Assembly: GCA_964538485.1 (NCBI GenBank)
Contig: CAZIHJ010000001.1
Coordinates: 32,177 to 96,176, forward strand
Direction of reading: 5' to 3'
Source: JBJXHC01 sp964538485
GTDB lineage: Bacteria; Bacteroidota; Ignavibacteria; UBA10030; UBA6906
DNA: 64,000 nt
In this document: in pieces, positions 34,182 to 42,916 of the stretch
Layout of the letters: each line of letters starts with the position of its first letter
Numbering within the stretch: position 1 is the first letter of the stretch
The notes under the pieces: model-generated
Databases searched by the model: none
What the model was told of the DNA's origin: nothing
The model's input: only the letters and a program-made list of their open reading frames with translations
Made by a program: the position numbers and the translations under genes

Positions 34182-35826
34182 AATCCATTTCCTTTCTTAT
34201 TCCGGAAGTGTCCGGTTGCGATGCATCCACTTCTTGCTTTACCGGAAACGTCAAGGTGAATGTAGTTCCTGCTCCCGGCCTGGAGTCCACGAGGATGGTC
34301 CCGTGGTGGTGCTGAACGATCCCATACACGACCGCCAGACCCAGACCAACACCCTTGCCTTCAGATTTTGTTGTGAAGAATGGCTCAAAAACGTGCGCCT
34401 TCACATCGTTGCTCATTCCGCATCCTGTATCACTTACGCGAAGGATGACCTTTTCGGGTTGCTGCTGTTGCACCTCGATCTTCAGCGTTCCACCTGAAGC
34501 TCCGGGGGAGTCCATTGCTTCGATTGCATTCGACATCAAGGCGATAAGCGCCTGTTGCAGTTGATTGGAATCTCCATCCATTACGACATCGTCTGCACGC
34601 GACACGATCACATCGATTCCATGCATCCGGGCGTGGTGGCTCATGAGCATAACGCATCGATCCACAACCGTGTTCAAGGAAAGAGCGCCAAATGATCCGC
34701 CCCGATGTCGCGCAAAGACGAGCAGGTTCTTCACGATATTGCCACAACGGAGCGATTCATCTGCGATGAGTTTCAGTTCATCATGCATTTGCAGAAGTTC
34801 TTTTTCCGTGAGGGTGTTTCGTTTCACCCTCTTCATCAACAGTCTTGCAAATGTCAGAATGCCTTCAAGCGGGTTATTAAGTTCATGGGCAACAGTCGCC
34901 GCAAGGTTTCCTAACGATGCCATTTTCTCCACTGTCACCATATGCCTGTGCGCCCGCTCCAGGTCCGCAGTTTTCTCTTCAACCTTCTGCTCGAGAGTTC
35001 GGGACCATTCTGTGAGTTCTTCCCGCGCCGCGGCGAGGTCATCCGTCATCCGGTTGAACGTTACAGCGAGCGTCCCGAGCTCATCACGCGATGTTGCTTC
35101 GAGTTTCTGATCCAGTTGGCCGGACGATACCAACTGCATTCCAGTCATCAATCGTTTAACAGGCCGGTTGATGACCATCCAAATGAAGCCCCCCGAAATC
35201 AAGGAGATCAACAGCACGGCGGCAAACGAAAGGAGGAGGAGCTGGTTTCTGCTTTGTTGCAGATGGACGTCCACCTGTGCAAGTGACATTTTTACGTCCA
35301 GCACCCCGAGGATGGTTTTCGATTCCGGGTGTGCATGACACGCGGCGTCTGAACATTGCTGTTCATTCCTGATCGGAGTGATGAGTCCGAGAACGCGATC
35401 ACCGTTCGGTTTGCTGAACACACGGGTGAGCTGAGCAGGTGTTTGGGAGACGCTATCGAGATGCGAAGACGAATGACAGCTCACACACGCCTCGGCGTTC
35501 ACGTCAACCTGGGTGTGCGTTTCATCCGGAATGGATCCGAAGATCACTTCACCCTGTTTGTTGTAAATGCGGATTCCCTCGAGTCCCGGCTCACCCCCGA
35601 CCGAAGTGATGATGCTGCGAACATCATCTTTTTGATTGAGCAACATGCTGTGGCGCGTGGAGCGGGCGATGAGATCGCTGACGCGCGTCGCACTCATGAT
35701 CACATTTTCCATAATGTGAGACTGCTGGATGTGGACCGCGGCGAAGGTCAACGCAAACAGTATGATCGTCTGTACAGAGACGATCAACAAAAAGAGTCTG
35801 AACGCGATTGTCCTTGTGAGTTTCAT
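34168..35826 (-). CDS. membrane sensor histidine kinase with c-type haem motifs
   Basis: The 552-residue kinase has a helix at about 10-32, a periplasmic region 33-195, a second helix at about 196-220, HAMP 212-265, a coiled coil about 262-297, the phospho-acceptor H314 in VAHELNNPLEG, and the ATPase motifs (DTGCGMS, GKGVGLGLAV). The periplasmic part holds CVSCH at 114-118 and CSDAACH at 158-164, one classical and one CX4CH haem-binding motif, so it is likely a haem-based redox or gas sensor. The start at 35826 has CAGGGA six bases upstream. It heads the operon with the NtrC-type regulator and archaemetzincin. Confidence 0.92.
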   Translation of the reverse strand: MKLTRTIAFRLFLLIVSVQTIILFALTFAAVHIQQSHIMENVIMSATRVSDLIARSTRHSMLLNQKDDVRSIITSVGGEPGLEGIRIYNKQGEVIFGSIPDETHTQVDVNAEACVSCHSSSHLDSVSQTPAQLTRVFSKPNGDRVLGLITPIRNEQQCSDAACHAHPESKTILGVLDVKMSLAQVDVHLQQSRNQLLLLSFAAVLLISLISGGFIWMVINRPVKRLMTGMQLVSSGQLDQKLEATSRDELGTLAVTFNRMTDDLAAAREELTEWSRTLEQKVEEKTADLERAHRHMVTVEKMASLGNLAATVAHELNNPLEGILTFARLLMKRVKRNTLTEKELLQMHDELKLIADESLRCGNIVKNLLVFARHRGGSFGALSLNTVVDRCVMLMSHHARMHGIDVIVSRADDVVMDGDSNQLQQALIALMSNAIEAMDSPGASGGTLKIEVQQQQPEKVILRVSDTGCGMSNDVKAHVFEPFFTTKSEGKGVGLGLAVVYGIVQHHHGTILVDSRPGAGTTFTLTFPVKQEVDASQPDTSGIRKEMDYEQQ

Positions 35827-36003
35827 AACCATCCCTGAAAGACAAGACGGAACCTACCGTGTTGAATTTATTCACAATTCATGCCAGCAGGGCTTCACGG
35901 TGATTCCGTCCATTTGGGAACGAATATTCCTTTTCAGACCGAACAGTCTTTTGTCAACTCTGGTGACCGCCTCTTGCTTTTGTAGCAGGAATGACAAACA
36001 CCG

Positions 36004-37215
36004 TCATCCCCGTGAATCTGCGGGGACAAAACCCGCTCCGGCACCCGGGAGCTCCACTGCCTCTGAAACGTGGTCAGCACCCGCCACATGGCCGTGTTCG
36101 ACCTCTTTCCCGAACACATCGAAGTACCGGGCAACAAATGAGAACGCAACGAATCCAAACGCGGCGAGAGCTATGGTGATGGCAAGTTCCTGCCATGAAG
36201 GAATATATGTCCGCGTTTGCCACTGCTCCATGCTGGTGATGGCGGTATTCAATCTGTGGGCGACGAACCCAAGCAACACAAGAACGGAGGAATAGAACAG
36301 CCCGGTTTTACTCGTCCGGACTTTCTTGAACAGGAGCAGAGCGAAAGGAACCAGCACTCCCAATACGACTTCGCCAATGAACATCATGCTCTGGTACGTT
36401 GGTTCAAACACGTATTGTAATGCATCCCGATTCACCAGATCCTGAATTCGTACAGTGAAGTACAGAGCAAGCACGACTACCACGACTTTCGCCAACTGGG
36501 AGAGCAATGGCAGTTCTATTTCTCTCCCGAAGGCTCGCGCTGAAAGGAAGGATTCGAAGATCGTCATGCACAACCCTGCCGCAACGCACGAGATGATGAA
36601 GAGAAACGGAATGACGTTGGAATACCAGAGCGGGTGCATTCTGCCTGGGATGATAAGGAACAGTGACCCGAGGGAAGACTGGTGGAGAGTAGAAAGAAGC
36701 ACACCCGCAACGACCAATGGAATAGTGATTGCCTTGACGACCTTCAACGCTCGCTTGAGCCGGAAACGCTCAAGAATCACGGGGCTAAACTCCAACGCGA
36801 GCACCGTGGTGTACAGCATCACGCACCAGGCAACTTCGAACATCACCGATCTTGGGTTCCAATAAATGAGTGCGTGCCAGATGGCCCACGGACGCCCGAG
36901 ATCAACCATCAGGCCTGCAATGACAAGCAGATATCCGAGAAACGCTGTAAGAATGGTTGGTCGGAGAATTGGTCTGAACCGCTCAATGTTGAAGATATAC
37001 ACTGCCGCCGCGATCGTGAATCCGCCTGCTGCGAGTCCGACCCCAACCAGAATATCGAACCCGATCCATAATCCCCACGGAAATGTATCTGCGAGATTAG
37101 TTGTGGCCCCGAGGCCGAGAGTGAAGCGCTGGATCGTCGCCACAAGTCCGGCCACCATCAACGCCACGGCAACTACTTTCCAAAAAGTTATCTTAAGAAG
37201 TCCAGGAAATTTCAT
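36004..37215 (-). CDS. NrfD/PsrC family membrane subunit (quinone-interacting)
   Basis: The 403-residue protein has about ten transmembrane helices and matches NrfD/HybB-type quinol-binding anchors (FPWGLWIGFDILVGVGLAAGG near the start; WNPRSVMFEVAWCVMLY in the middle). These proteins couple a quinone pool with Fe-S electron carriers. The ATG at 37215 follows AAGG; GTG 37224 and ATG 37221 are alternatives. It is the fourth gene of the minus-strand GcvH-GcvH-FeS-NrfD operon. Its C-terminal tail (FGKEVEHGHV then acidic/proline-rich) is cytoplasmic or periplasmic, not certain. Confidence 0.88.
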   Translation of the reverse strand: MKFPGLLKITFWKVVAVALMVAGLVATIQRFTLGLGATTNLADTFPWGLWIGFDILVGVGLAAGGFTIAAAVYIFNIERFRPILRPTILTAFLGYLLVIAGLMVDLGRPWAIWHALIYWNPRSVMFEVAWCVMLYTTVLALEFSPVILERFRLKRALKVVKAITIPLVVAGVLLSTLHQSSLGSLFLIIPGRMHPLWYSNVIPFLFIISCVAAGLCMTIFESFLSARAFGREIELPLLSQLAKVVVVVLALYFTVRIQDLVNRDALQYVFEPTYQSMMFIGEVVLGVLVPFALLLFKKVRTSKTGLFYSSVLVLLGFVAHRLNTAITSMEQWQTRTYIPSWQELAITIALAAFGFVAFSFVARYFDVFGKEVEHGHVAGADHVSEAVELPGAGAGFVPADSRG

Positions 37216-37220
37216 GATCA

Positions 37221-38003
37221 TCACCTTGTGTTAGTATTTGCTTGATCGTCTTTTTTGCGCAACTCCTCGGCTTCGAACCTCGCTACTTCTGTTCGACGTG
37301 CGGTGATCCAATGAATGCCGAAGAGTACCACGCTCGCTGCAACCGTGTACTTCGGAATTTGTGAGAGCACGCGCCACGAGAGATTGGGAATCGGCTCATT
37401 TGGAATGTTCATCGGGAAACCGAGCTTCTCAAACGGTATGGCAGAGATGTACAGGACGGAAGTTCCCCCGGCCTCTTTCAGTCCATAGATGTAGTTCACA
37501 TACTGTCCGGGATTCTCGTCGATGCGTTTTCTTGCTTCCGTGATCATCTCATCCCGATCACCGAAGGTTGTCGCTCCGAACTGGCACGCTTCAGCGCATG
37601 CTGTTGGCTGACCTGCAGTCACGCGCTCATAGCACATCTTGCACTTCTGGACTCTTGGCGCAAGACTGCTCCATTCATAGCGTGGGATCTCAAATGGACA
37701 TGCCTGCATACAGTACCGGCATCCGATGCACTTCGACTCATCGTAGACAACGGCACCGGTTTCTGTCTTAGTGAACGCTCCCACGAGACAGGCAGAAACA
37801 CACGTCGGCTCGTTACAGTGCATACACAGTTTGCGCACATGGACTTCGTCATTCTGGAAGCTTTTCAACACGGTGTATCGGGTTGAGGAGAGCTCCTGCC
37901 CATCCTCCTGGGGAAGACCGTTTGTTTCTGCGCAGGCACGTGTGCATTCGCCACACCCCACACACTTGGTGATATCGATAAGCAACGCTTTTGACGTACT
38001 CAT
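37221..38003 (-). CDS. four-cluster [4Fe-4S] ferredoxin subunit with C-terminal membrane anchor (HybA/NrfC-like)
   Basis: The 260-residue protein has four [4Fe-4S] motifs in order: CVGCGECTRAC, CMHCNEPTCVSAC, CIGCRYCMQACP, and CKMC with CAEAC further on. A hydrophobic helix (YTVAASVVLFGIHWI) is near the C-terminus. There is no Sec or Tat signal, so the clusters probably face the cytoplasm, unlike HybA or NrfC. It overlaps the preceding GcvH-fold gene by 4 bases and AAGGAG precedes its ATG. Together with NrfD it forms a membrane electron-transfer module. Confidence 0.9.
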   Translation of the reverse strand: MSTSKALLIDITKCVGCGECTRACAETNGLPQEDGQELSSTRYTVLKSFQNDEVHVRKLCMHCNEPTCVSACLVGAFTKTETGAVVYDESKCIGCRYCMQACPFEIPRYEWSSLAPRVQKCKMCYERVTAGQPTACAEACQFGATTFGDRDEMITEARKRIDENPGQYVNYIYGLKEAGGTSVLYISAIPFEKLGFPMNIPNEPIPNLSWRVLSQIPKYTVAASVVLFGIHWITARRTEVARFEAEELRKKDDQANTNTR

Positions 38004-38713
38004 TGGCCGATCTCCTTGTGATCAGACTCTTGTGCTTTGCGTAAGGTCGTGAACGTGTGACCGAAATCCTCCCAGATGCGATCGTCAAGCTGCTGGAGAA
38101 CGCCGTCGACCGGCAACCCGCCCTCCTGTAAGGTCACCGGCTGTCCCTCCATCTCATTCATCGCAATAAAGTCCCGCACCAATACCACTTGTTCCCGCAA
38201 CCATTCCATCGGTTGGCGGATAATGTATTGTCGTGATGCTGCAATATCATCTACCCTTGATTTCAAACGGACAAGCCATCCCTTTCCATACGGATCAGTC
38301 ATTATGAGCGAAGGGTCTCTCAGAACATCAGGGTTCGGCTCGACAACTCCACCGGCAACAGGTGTTGCCAGCCGGAATGATCGGCCGTTCGCACCCATTG
38401 AAAAATCAGCAAAAGAGGGTCTCGTCGTCTCTCCAGCGGGTGGGACGGCGATTGTTTCAACTACTCCCATCAGCCGGCTGAGAAACCCGTCAATCCCCAG
38501 CGTAATTGTCCCATCGTGGTTGGTCCGCATCCACATATGGTTGGTAGCGAGTTCGACATCCTGCGGGAGGTGACTCGGGAGTTGGAAAGGCCGTGGCCGC
38601 GATGTCGCCTGGAATGGCTTTCGCACCGCGACAGGCCGGCTACGTTTTTTTTGAACAACGTGGTCGATTGCCAGGAAAGTAATCAGTGTGCACAGCACGA
38701 GTAAGACAGTCAT
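38000..38713 (-). CDS. membrane-anchored GcvH-fold protein lacking lipoyl lysine (copy 2)
   Basis: The 237-residue protein has an N-terminal helix (LLVLCTLITFLAIDHVV) and then a domain with glycine-cleavage H-protein landmarks: HMWMRTNHDGTITLGIDGF, LATPVAGGVVEPNP and DPYGKGWLVRLK. Aligned on the SPVSG-type turn, the position of the lipoyl lysine (seven residues before) is Gly, so it should not be lipoylated. A helical C-terminal domain follows (about 150-237) with no recognised family. GAGGAG precedes the ATG. It is the second gene of the GcvH-GcvH-FeS-NrfD operon, so it is probably a structural or carrier subunit of that complex. Confidence 0.72.
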   Translation of the reverse strand: MTVLLVLCTLITFLAIDHVVQKKRSRPVAVRKPFQATSRPRPFQLPSHLPQDVELATNHMWMRTNHDGTITLGIDGFLSRLMGVVETIAVPPAGETTRPSFADFSMGANGRSFRLATPVAGGVVEPNPDVLRDPSLIMTDPYGKGWLVRLKSRVDDIAASRQYIIRQPMEWLREQVVLVRDFIAMNEMEGQPVTLQEGGLPVDGVLQQLDDRIWEDFGHTFTTLRKAQESDHKEIGQ

Positions 38714-38725
38714 GGTAGTTCTCCT

Positions 38726-39379
38726 CTATGATTTCAATTTCTTTTCCGTGACTAACGAACCGTCACGCACATCGACATGGAAAAACTGGCGAGCGATGCT
38801 CGACCACTCTTCGTCCGAGCACTTGTCAGCGAGATTCTGCAACAGAACACCACCCTCCTGGAACATCAATGCGGGTGTTCTCGAAAAGAACCTGAGAAGT
38901 TCAGCGCGTTCCATATCCTGCCATTTGATAGCCGCCCTTCCAGTGAAGAGATTGTTCAATTGGAAGTTGAGTTTGGTTGGCCGCACTTTGAGCAGCCATC
39001 CATCACCATAGGGGGAGCTATTGACAAGTGCAGGGTTGTTCTTCACCATTTCATTTTTTTCGATTACCCAACCGGTCACCGGACTTCTCATGGGCACCAC
39101 TCGATTACCATGCCGTACGACCCATCCAACCTCCCCCTGGCGTACGCGACGAAGCAACCGTGGGAGCCTCAACTCATCAACGGCCCCGATGACTGATTGC
39201 CCGAAATCATCGATCCCGATAACAACATCTCCATCCCGGGTCTGTCTCATCCATGTATGACCCGGATGCATGTAGCGTTTCACCATCACAGGTTCAGGAT
39301 GGGCTTCAGGTTTTTCTTTTGCCATCATTCGGATGAGAATGATGACCGTCGCAGTGATTATTGCAAGTATAAGCGACAT
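38726..39379 (-). CDS. membrane-anchored GcvH-fold protein lacking lipoyl lysine (copy 1)
   Basis: The 217-residue protein begins with a helix (LILAIITATVIILIRMMA), followed by the GcvH-like domain (HTWMRQTRDGDVVIGIDDFG, RSPVTGWVIEKN, SPYGDGWLLKV). The residue at the lipoyl-lysine position is Asn (GNRVV). The C-terminal 80 residues are a soluble helical domain. AAAGGAGG six bases before the ATG at 39379 fixes this start; the open frame runs back to 39448. It is a paralogue of the following gene and heads the four-gene operon. Confidence 0.72.
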   Translation of the reverse strand: MSLILAIITATVIILIRMMAKEKPEAHPEPVMVKRYMHPGHTWMRQTRDGDVVIGIDDFGQSVIGAVDELRLPRLLRRVRQGEVGWVVRHGNRVVPMRSPVTGWVIEKNEMVKNNPALVNSSPYGDGWLLKVRPTKLNFQLNNLFTGRAAIKWQDMERAELLRFFSRTPALMFQEGGVLLQNLADKCSDEEWSSIARQFFHVDVRDGSLVTEKKLKS

Positions 39380-39913
39380 GGCAACCTCCTTTGGGTTTCT
39401 GTTCACCTCTGTCGAAGAGTAATAGTCCCAAGAAGTTTGCCAGATCACTCACGGGTTTTCAGCGGTGTAAACTCGTGCGACACAATAGGTTGAAACCTGT
39501 TGCAAAAACGAACATGTGATGAGATGAAACAAGAAGTTGAATAACACAACAGCGCCTTCGGCTGAGAGTCGGGATTTTAGCTGGATCTGGTTGTTATCAA
39601 TGGAGTTGGAAGTGTGTTGAAAATTGAAGCGAGAATGTGTAAGTAATCATCACTTCCAGACTGGAGAGTCGCTGATGCGGGAACAAAGTCAAGCCACGCT
39701 CATGTTGCCCCACCGGACGGACTTTACACCTCCGAAAGTAACTGTTGAGGTTTTCAATACTGGCATCCAATTCGCCCCTTATTTCTCACAACTGAGAACC
39801 TCCACCCATGATTGAGATGCAATTTCAGCGTTTTCATTGCTTTCTACCTCGGCATGTGCTTTGAATCTATGAAGGGTGTTGATTTGACAATACAACGGTT
39901 GATCTATCAGGTG
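39380..39913 (+). other. divergent intergenic region, no gene seen
   Basis: This 534-base stretch separates the minus-strand GcvH/NrfD operon from the plus-strand cytochrome genes and must hold promoters for both. The short open frames in it have neither ribosome sites nor protein-like composition. I see a perfect 11-base palindrome TCCAG-A-CTGGA at 39655-39665 and an AGGTT-GA-AACCT repeat near 39487-39498, both candidate operator sites. No sigma-54-type element was found on either strand. Confidence 0.5.
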
Positions 39914-42052
39914 ATGAAAACCTTTACACTCATACTGACACTTGTCTTCTCTTCGAATGTTGGACCGGATCTTCTGGCCCAGGACAACAATCAGTGTTTG
40001 ACCTGTCATGGCGAGCATGCCCTTTCTATGGAGAAGAGGGGAAAGTCAATTTCCCTTTTTGTGAATCCGCCCGCATTCCAGAAGTCAGCACACGGTGATC
40101 TCGAATGCGTTGGATGTCACGAAGGACTTTCTGGCGACGAGATTCCGCATGCAAAGAAGATCAATGCGGTTGACTGCATGAGCTGCCACGACAGCCAGGG
40201 GCTTACCCACTACAAGGAGAGCGTCCACGCACTGAAGAAGGCGAATGGATCTACTGCGGCTACCTGTGCGGACTGTCATTCAAAGCACGCGATTCAGAGA
40301 ATCTCTGAAAAGGATCCACATGCAAGGCAAGAATTTGGTATTGGGGTCTGCGCGACGTGTCACGGTGATCTGAAAAACAAGTTCATGGCTTCGGACCATG
40401 GTAAGGCCTTCAAGGCCGGCACAAAAGGGGCTCCGGCTTGCATAGACTGTCATGGCGAACACGGGGTCCAGTCCGCGATGAATGACTCTTCGACCACAAA
40501 CCACAAGCAAGTTGCGGCAATGTGCTTGAATTGTCATCTGGACAATCCCGACGTACGCGCGAAAGTCGGGCCGTCTGCCGGGTTTGTGTCGAGCTACGAG
40601 CAAAGCGTTCATGGCCAGGCTGTGCAACATGGGAATGATATGGCTGCAACGTGTACTGACTGCCACAGCAGTCATGAGATGCGAAAGGGTTCCGATCCCG
40701 TATCAAAGGTTGCAAAGAAAAATATCGCATCCACATGCGGACAGTGTCACGGCGATGTTGAAGAGCAGTACAAGTACAGTGTCCACGGCAAAGCGGTTGC
40801 TGCCGGTATTGGGGCTTCAGCGACGTGCACAGATTGCCATGGCGAGCACAACATTCTTTCTCCAAAAGACGACCGTTCACCCGTCTCTGCCAGGAACGTC
40901 TCTGTGCAGGTTTGCTCTCCCTGTCACGCATCGGTCAAACTCAACGAGAAGTACGGGCTCGCCAGTGACCGGTTCCAGAGCTTTGCCGATAGCTATCATG
41001 GGCTGGCAGGACGGGCGGGCGATGTTGAGGTTGCCAATTGTGCCAGTTGCCATGGTGTTCACGACATCAAGCCTTCTTCGGATTCCACTTCAAGGATCCA
41101 TCCAAAGAATCTTGTCAACACGTGTGGTTCATGTCATCCCGGGGCGAACGAGAATTTTGCCCAGGGTTCTGTGCACGTGATTGCGACGTCCGGCCAGGAC
41201 AGGGTGCTGTATTTCGTTTCCACCTCATACATTATCCTGATTATTGTGACGATTGGAGGGATGTTCTTCCACAATCTTCTCGACTTCATCAGGAAATCAA
41301 AAAGAAAACTCATGGAACGGCGCGGGTTGATCCATCACCGACCTGCGGAAAACCGGCTGTACCTGAGGATGTCATTAGGCGAGAGGATTCAGCACGGTAC
41401 ATTGCTCGTCAGTTTTACAACGCTTGTTCTTACAGGGTTTGCACTCAGGTTTCCGGATGCCTGGTGGGTAGCACCTGTGCGCGATATCAGTCCGATGATG
41501 TTTGAACTCCGAAGCCTCAGTCACAGGATTGCCGGTGTTGTAATGGTACTCGTGAGTCTCTATCATGTCTACTATGTTCTTATTGTCCCGCGAGGCAAGC
41601 AACTCCTGCGCGATATGCTTCCCGAACGGAACGATCTTACGGATGTGATTGGCGTTTTGAAATACAATCTTGGGATGGCTGCCGTGAAACCGGGGTTCAA
41701 GCGCTTCAGCTACATTGAGAAAGCGGAGTATTGGGCGCTCATCTGGGGGACGTTCGTGATGGCCGCAACCGGATTTATCCTCTGGTTTGACAACACGTTT
41801 ATAGGCCTCTTCACCAAGCTTGGATGGGACGTTGCACGGACCATTCATTACTACGAGGCCTGGCTAGCAACACTCGCAATCATCGTCTGGCATTTCTACT
41901 TCGTGATTTTCAACCCGGACACGTATCCCCTCAACCTCGCTTTCTGGAAGGGAACGCTCACTGAGGAAGAAATGCGGGAAGAACATCCCCTGGAGTTGGA
42001 TGAATTGAAGCGAGAGGAAGAATCGGAAAAAGAAATAGGCGGGGAGAGTTAG
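39914..42052 (+). CDS. 13-haem cytochrome c fused to dihaem-type cytochrome b (CbcL-like)
   Basis: The 712-residue protein starts with a signal peptide (MKTFTLILTLVFSSN) and a periplasmic domain holding thirteen CxxCH motifs (CLTCH, CVGCH, CMSCH and so on to CGSCH) up to about residue 420. A membrane helix lies near 430-460, then a formate-dehydrogenase-gamma/b561-like domain from about 487, with His residues in LSHRIAGVVMVLVSLYHVYY and IHYYEAWLATLAIIVWHFYF for b haems. The layout matches Geobacter CbcL (inner-membrane quinol oxidoreductase for extracellular electron transfer), which has fewer c haems. The ATG at 39914 is chosen at the signal peptide, because the frame upstream (from 39812) has no ribosome site. 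It begins the electron-export locus. Confidence 0.85.
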   Translation: MKTFTLILTLVFSSNVGPDLLAQDNNQCLTCHGEHALSMEKRGKSISLFVNPPAFQKSAHGDLECVGCHEGLSGDEIPHAKKINAVDCMSCHDSQGLTHYKESVHALKKANGSTAATCADCHSKHAIQRISEKDPHARQEFGIGVCATCHGDLKNKFMASDHGKAFKAGTKGAPACIDCHGEHGVQSAMNDSSTTNHKQVAAMCLNCHLDNPDVRAKVGPSAGFVSSYEQSVHGQAVQHGNDMAATCTDCHSSHEMRKGSDPVSKVAKKNIASTCGQCHGDVEEQYKYSVHGKAVAAGIGASATCTDCHGEHNILSPKDDRSPVSARNVSVQVCSPCHASVKLNEKYGLASDRFQSFADSYHGLAGRAGDVEVANCASCHGVHDIKPSSDSTSRIHPKNLVNTCGSCHPGANENFAQGSVHVIATSGQDRVLYFVSTSYIILIIVTIGGMFFHNLLDFIRKSKRKLMERRGLIHHRPAENRLYLRMSLGERIQHGTLLVSFTTLVLTGFALRFPDAWWVAPVRDISPMMFELRSLSHRIAGVVMVLVSLYHVYYVLIVPRGKQLLRDMLPERNDLTDVIGVLKYNLGMAAVKPGFKRFSYIEKAEYWALIWGTFVMAATGFILWFDNTFIGLFTKLGWDVARTIHYYEAWLATLAIIVWHFYFVIFNPDTYPLNLAFWKGTLTEEEMREEHPLELDELKREEESEKEIGGES

Positions 42053-42295
42053 AAGTGAAGGTCAACGGAAAAAAGGTAGTCCCTTTTTCATCCTTTTGGA
42101 CTATTTCCAGGAACTTGGAAAGTCCCTATTGTCTTGTCATAGATGGTAGTATGGCAAATCAGTGAATGACCATTTCAATATGATACTTGTGGAGCGGGCA
42201 GTTCTTTGTTACATTAGCTGCGGTTGCTATGAGTTCCACCCGTTCTTTTCTTCGAATGCTCCAACACTAACACCAACATTTGCATAGGGAGAAAA

Positions 42296-42838
42296 ATGAG
42301 ATCAACCATGCAGTTTATTGCAGTCATACTTGTTACTCTCGTCGTGGTAAGCGTAAGTGCTGCGGACAATAAGTTCACGGGCGCCAAGATGTGCGCCGCG
42401 TGCCACAAGGCAGGTAAAGGCGGAACTGCTTTTGCCGTTTGGGAGAAGAGCGCCCACGCACACGCATTTCAAACATTGCTCAGTGATGCCTCAAAGAAAA
42501 TTGCAAAAGAAAAGGGTTTAAAGACGGCACCCAGTGAAAGTCCGGAGTGTTTGAAGTGTCATGTCACCGGCGGCGGTGCTGCGAAGAATATTGAGGCCTC
42601 GTTCAAGAAGGAAGAAGGCATCACATGCGAAGCATGCCACGGGGCGGCATCCGGCTACAAGATGCTTCACAGCAAGGGTGATCTTGCAAAGTCAAAAGCG
42701 GCAGGAATGGATCCCGGGCAGAAAGATGCGAAATTCTGCGTTACCTGTCACAACGCTGAGAGTCCCTCACACAAATCAGCTTTCAAACTCGACGAGATGT
42801 GGTCGAAGATAGAACACCCACTGCCGGCAAAGAAATGA
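42296..42838 (+). CDS. periplasmic tetrahaem cytochrome c (cytochrome c554-like)
   Basis: The 180-residue protein has a signal peptide (MQFIAVILVTLVVVSVSAAD) and four haem motifs (CAACH, CLKCH, CEACH, CVTCH). KFTGAKMCAACHKAGKGG and the spacing resemble the cytochrome c554 family. It is probably a soluble periplasmic electron carrier between the inner-membrane cytochromes and the outer-membrane conduit. GGGAG precedes the ATG. It is preceded by a 243-base gap and followed by a hairpin terminator, so it may be a separate transcript. Confidence 0.85.
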   Translation: MRSTMQFIAVILVTLVVVSVSAADNKFTGAKMCAACHKAGKGGTAFAVWEKSAHAHAFQTLLSDASKKIAKEKGLKTAPSESPECLKCHVTGGGAAKNIEASFKKEEGITCEACHGAASGYKMLHSKGDLAKSKAAGMDPGQKDAKFCVTCHNAESPSHKSAFKLDEMWSKIEHPLPAKK

Positions 42839-42852
42839 CTTGATGCGTGAAA

Positions 42853-42886
42853 CCCGGCCGGTTGACGTCACCCGGCCGGGATTTGT
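42853..42886 (+). terminator. hairpin after tetrahaem cytochrome gene
   Basis: CCCGGCCGG at 42853-42861 pairs with CCGGCCGGG at 42872-42880, a nine-base GC stem, followed by ATTTGT. The T run is short, so termination may be partial; the next gene starts about 35 bases on. Confidence 0.6.
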
Positions 42887-42916
42887 TTCATCGGTGTGTT
42901 TACCACGGAGTCCCAC

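Noticed and set aside
39624..39815. Open frame in the divergent intergenic region
   Set aside because: No ribosome site, no domain or signal, and it lies where promoters are expected.
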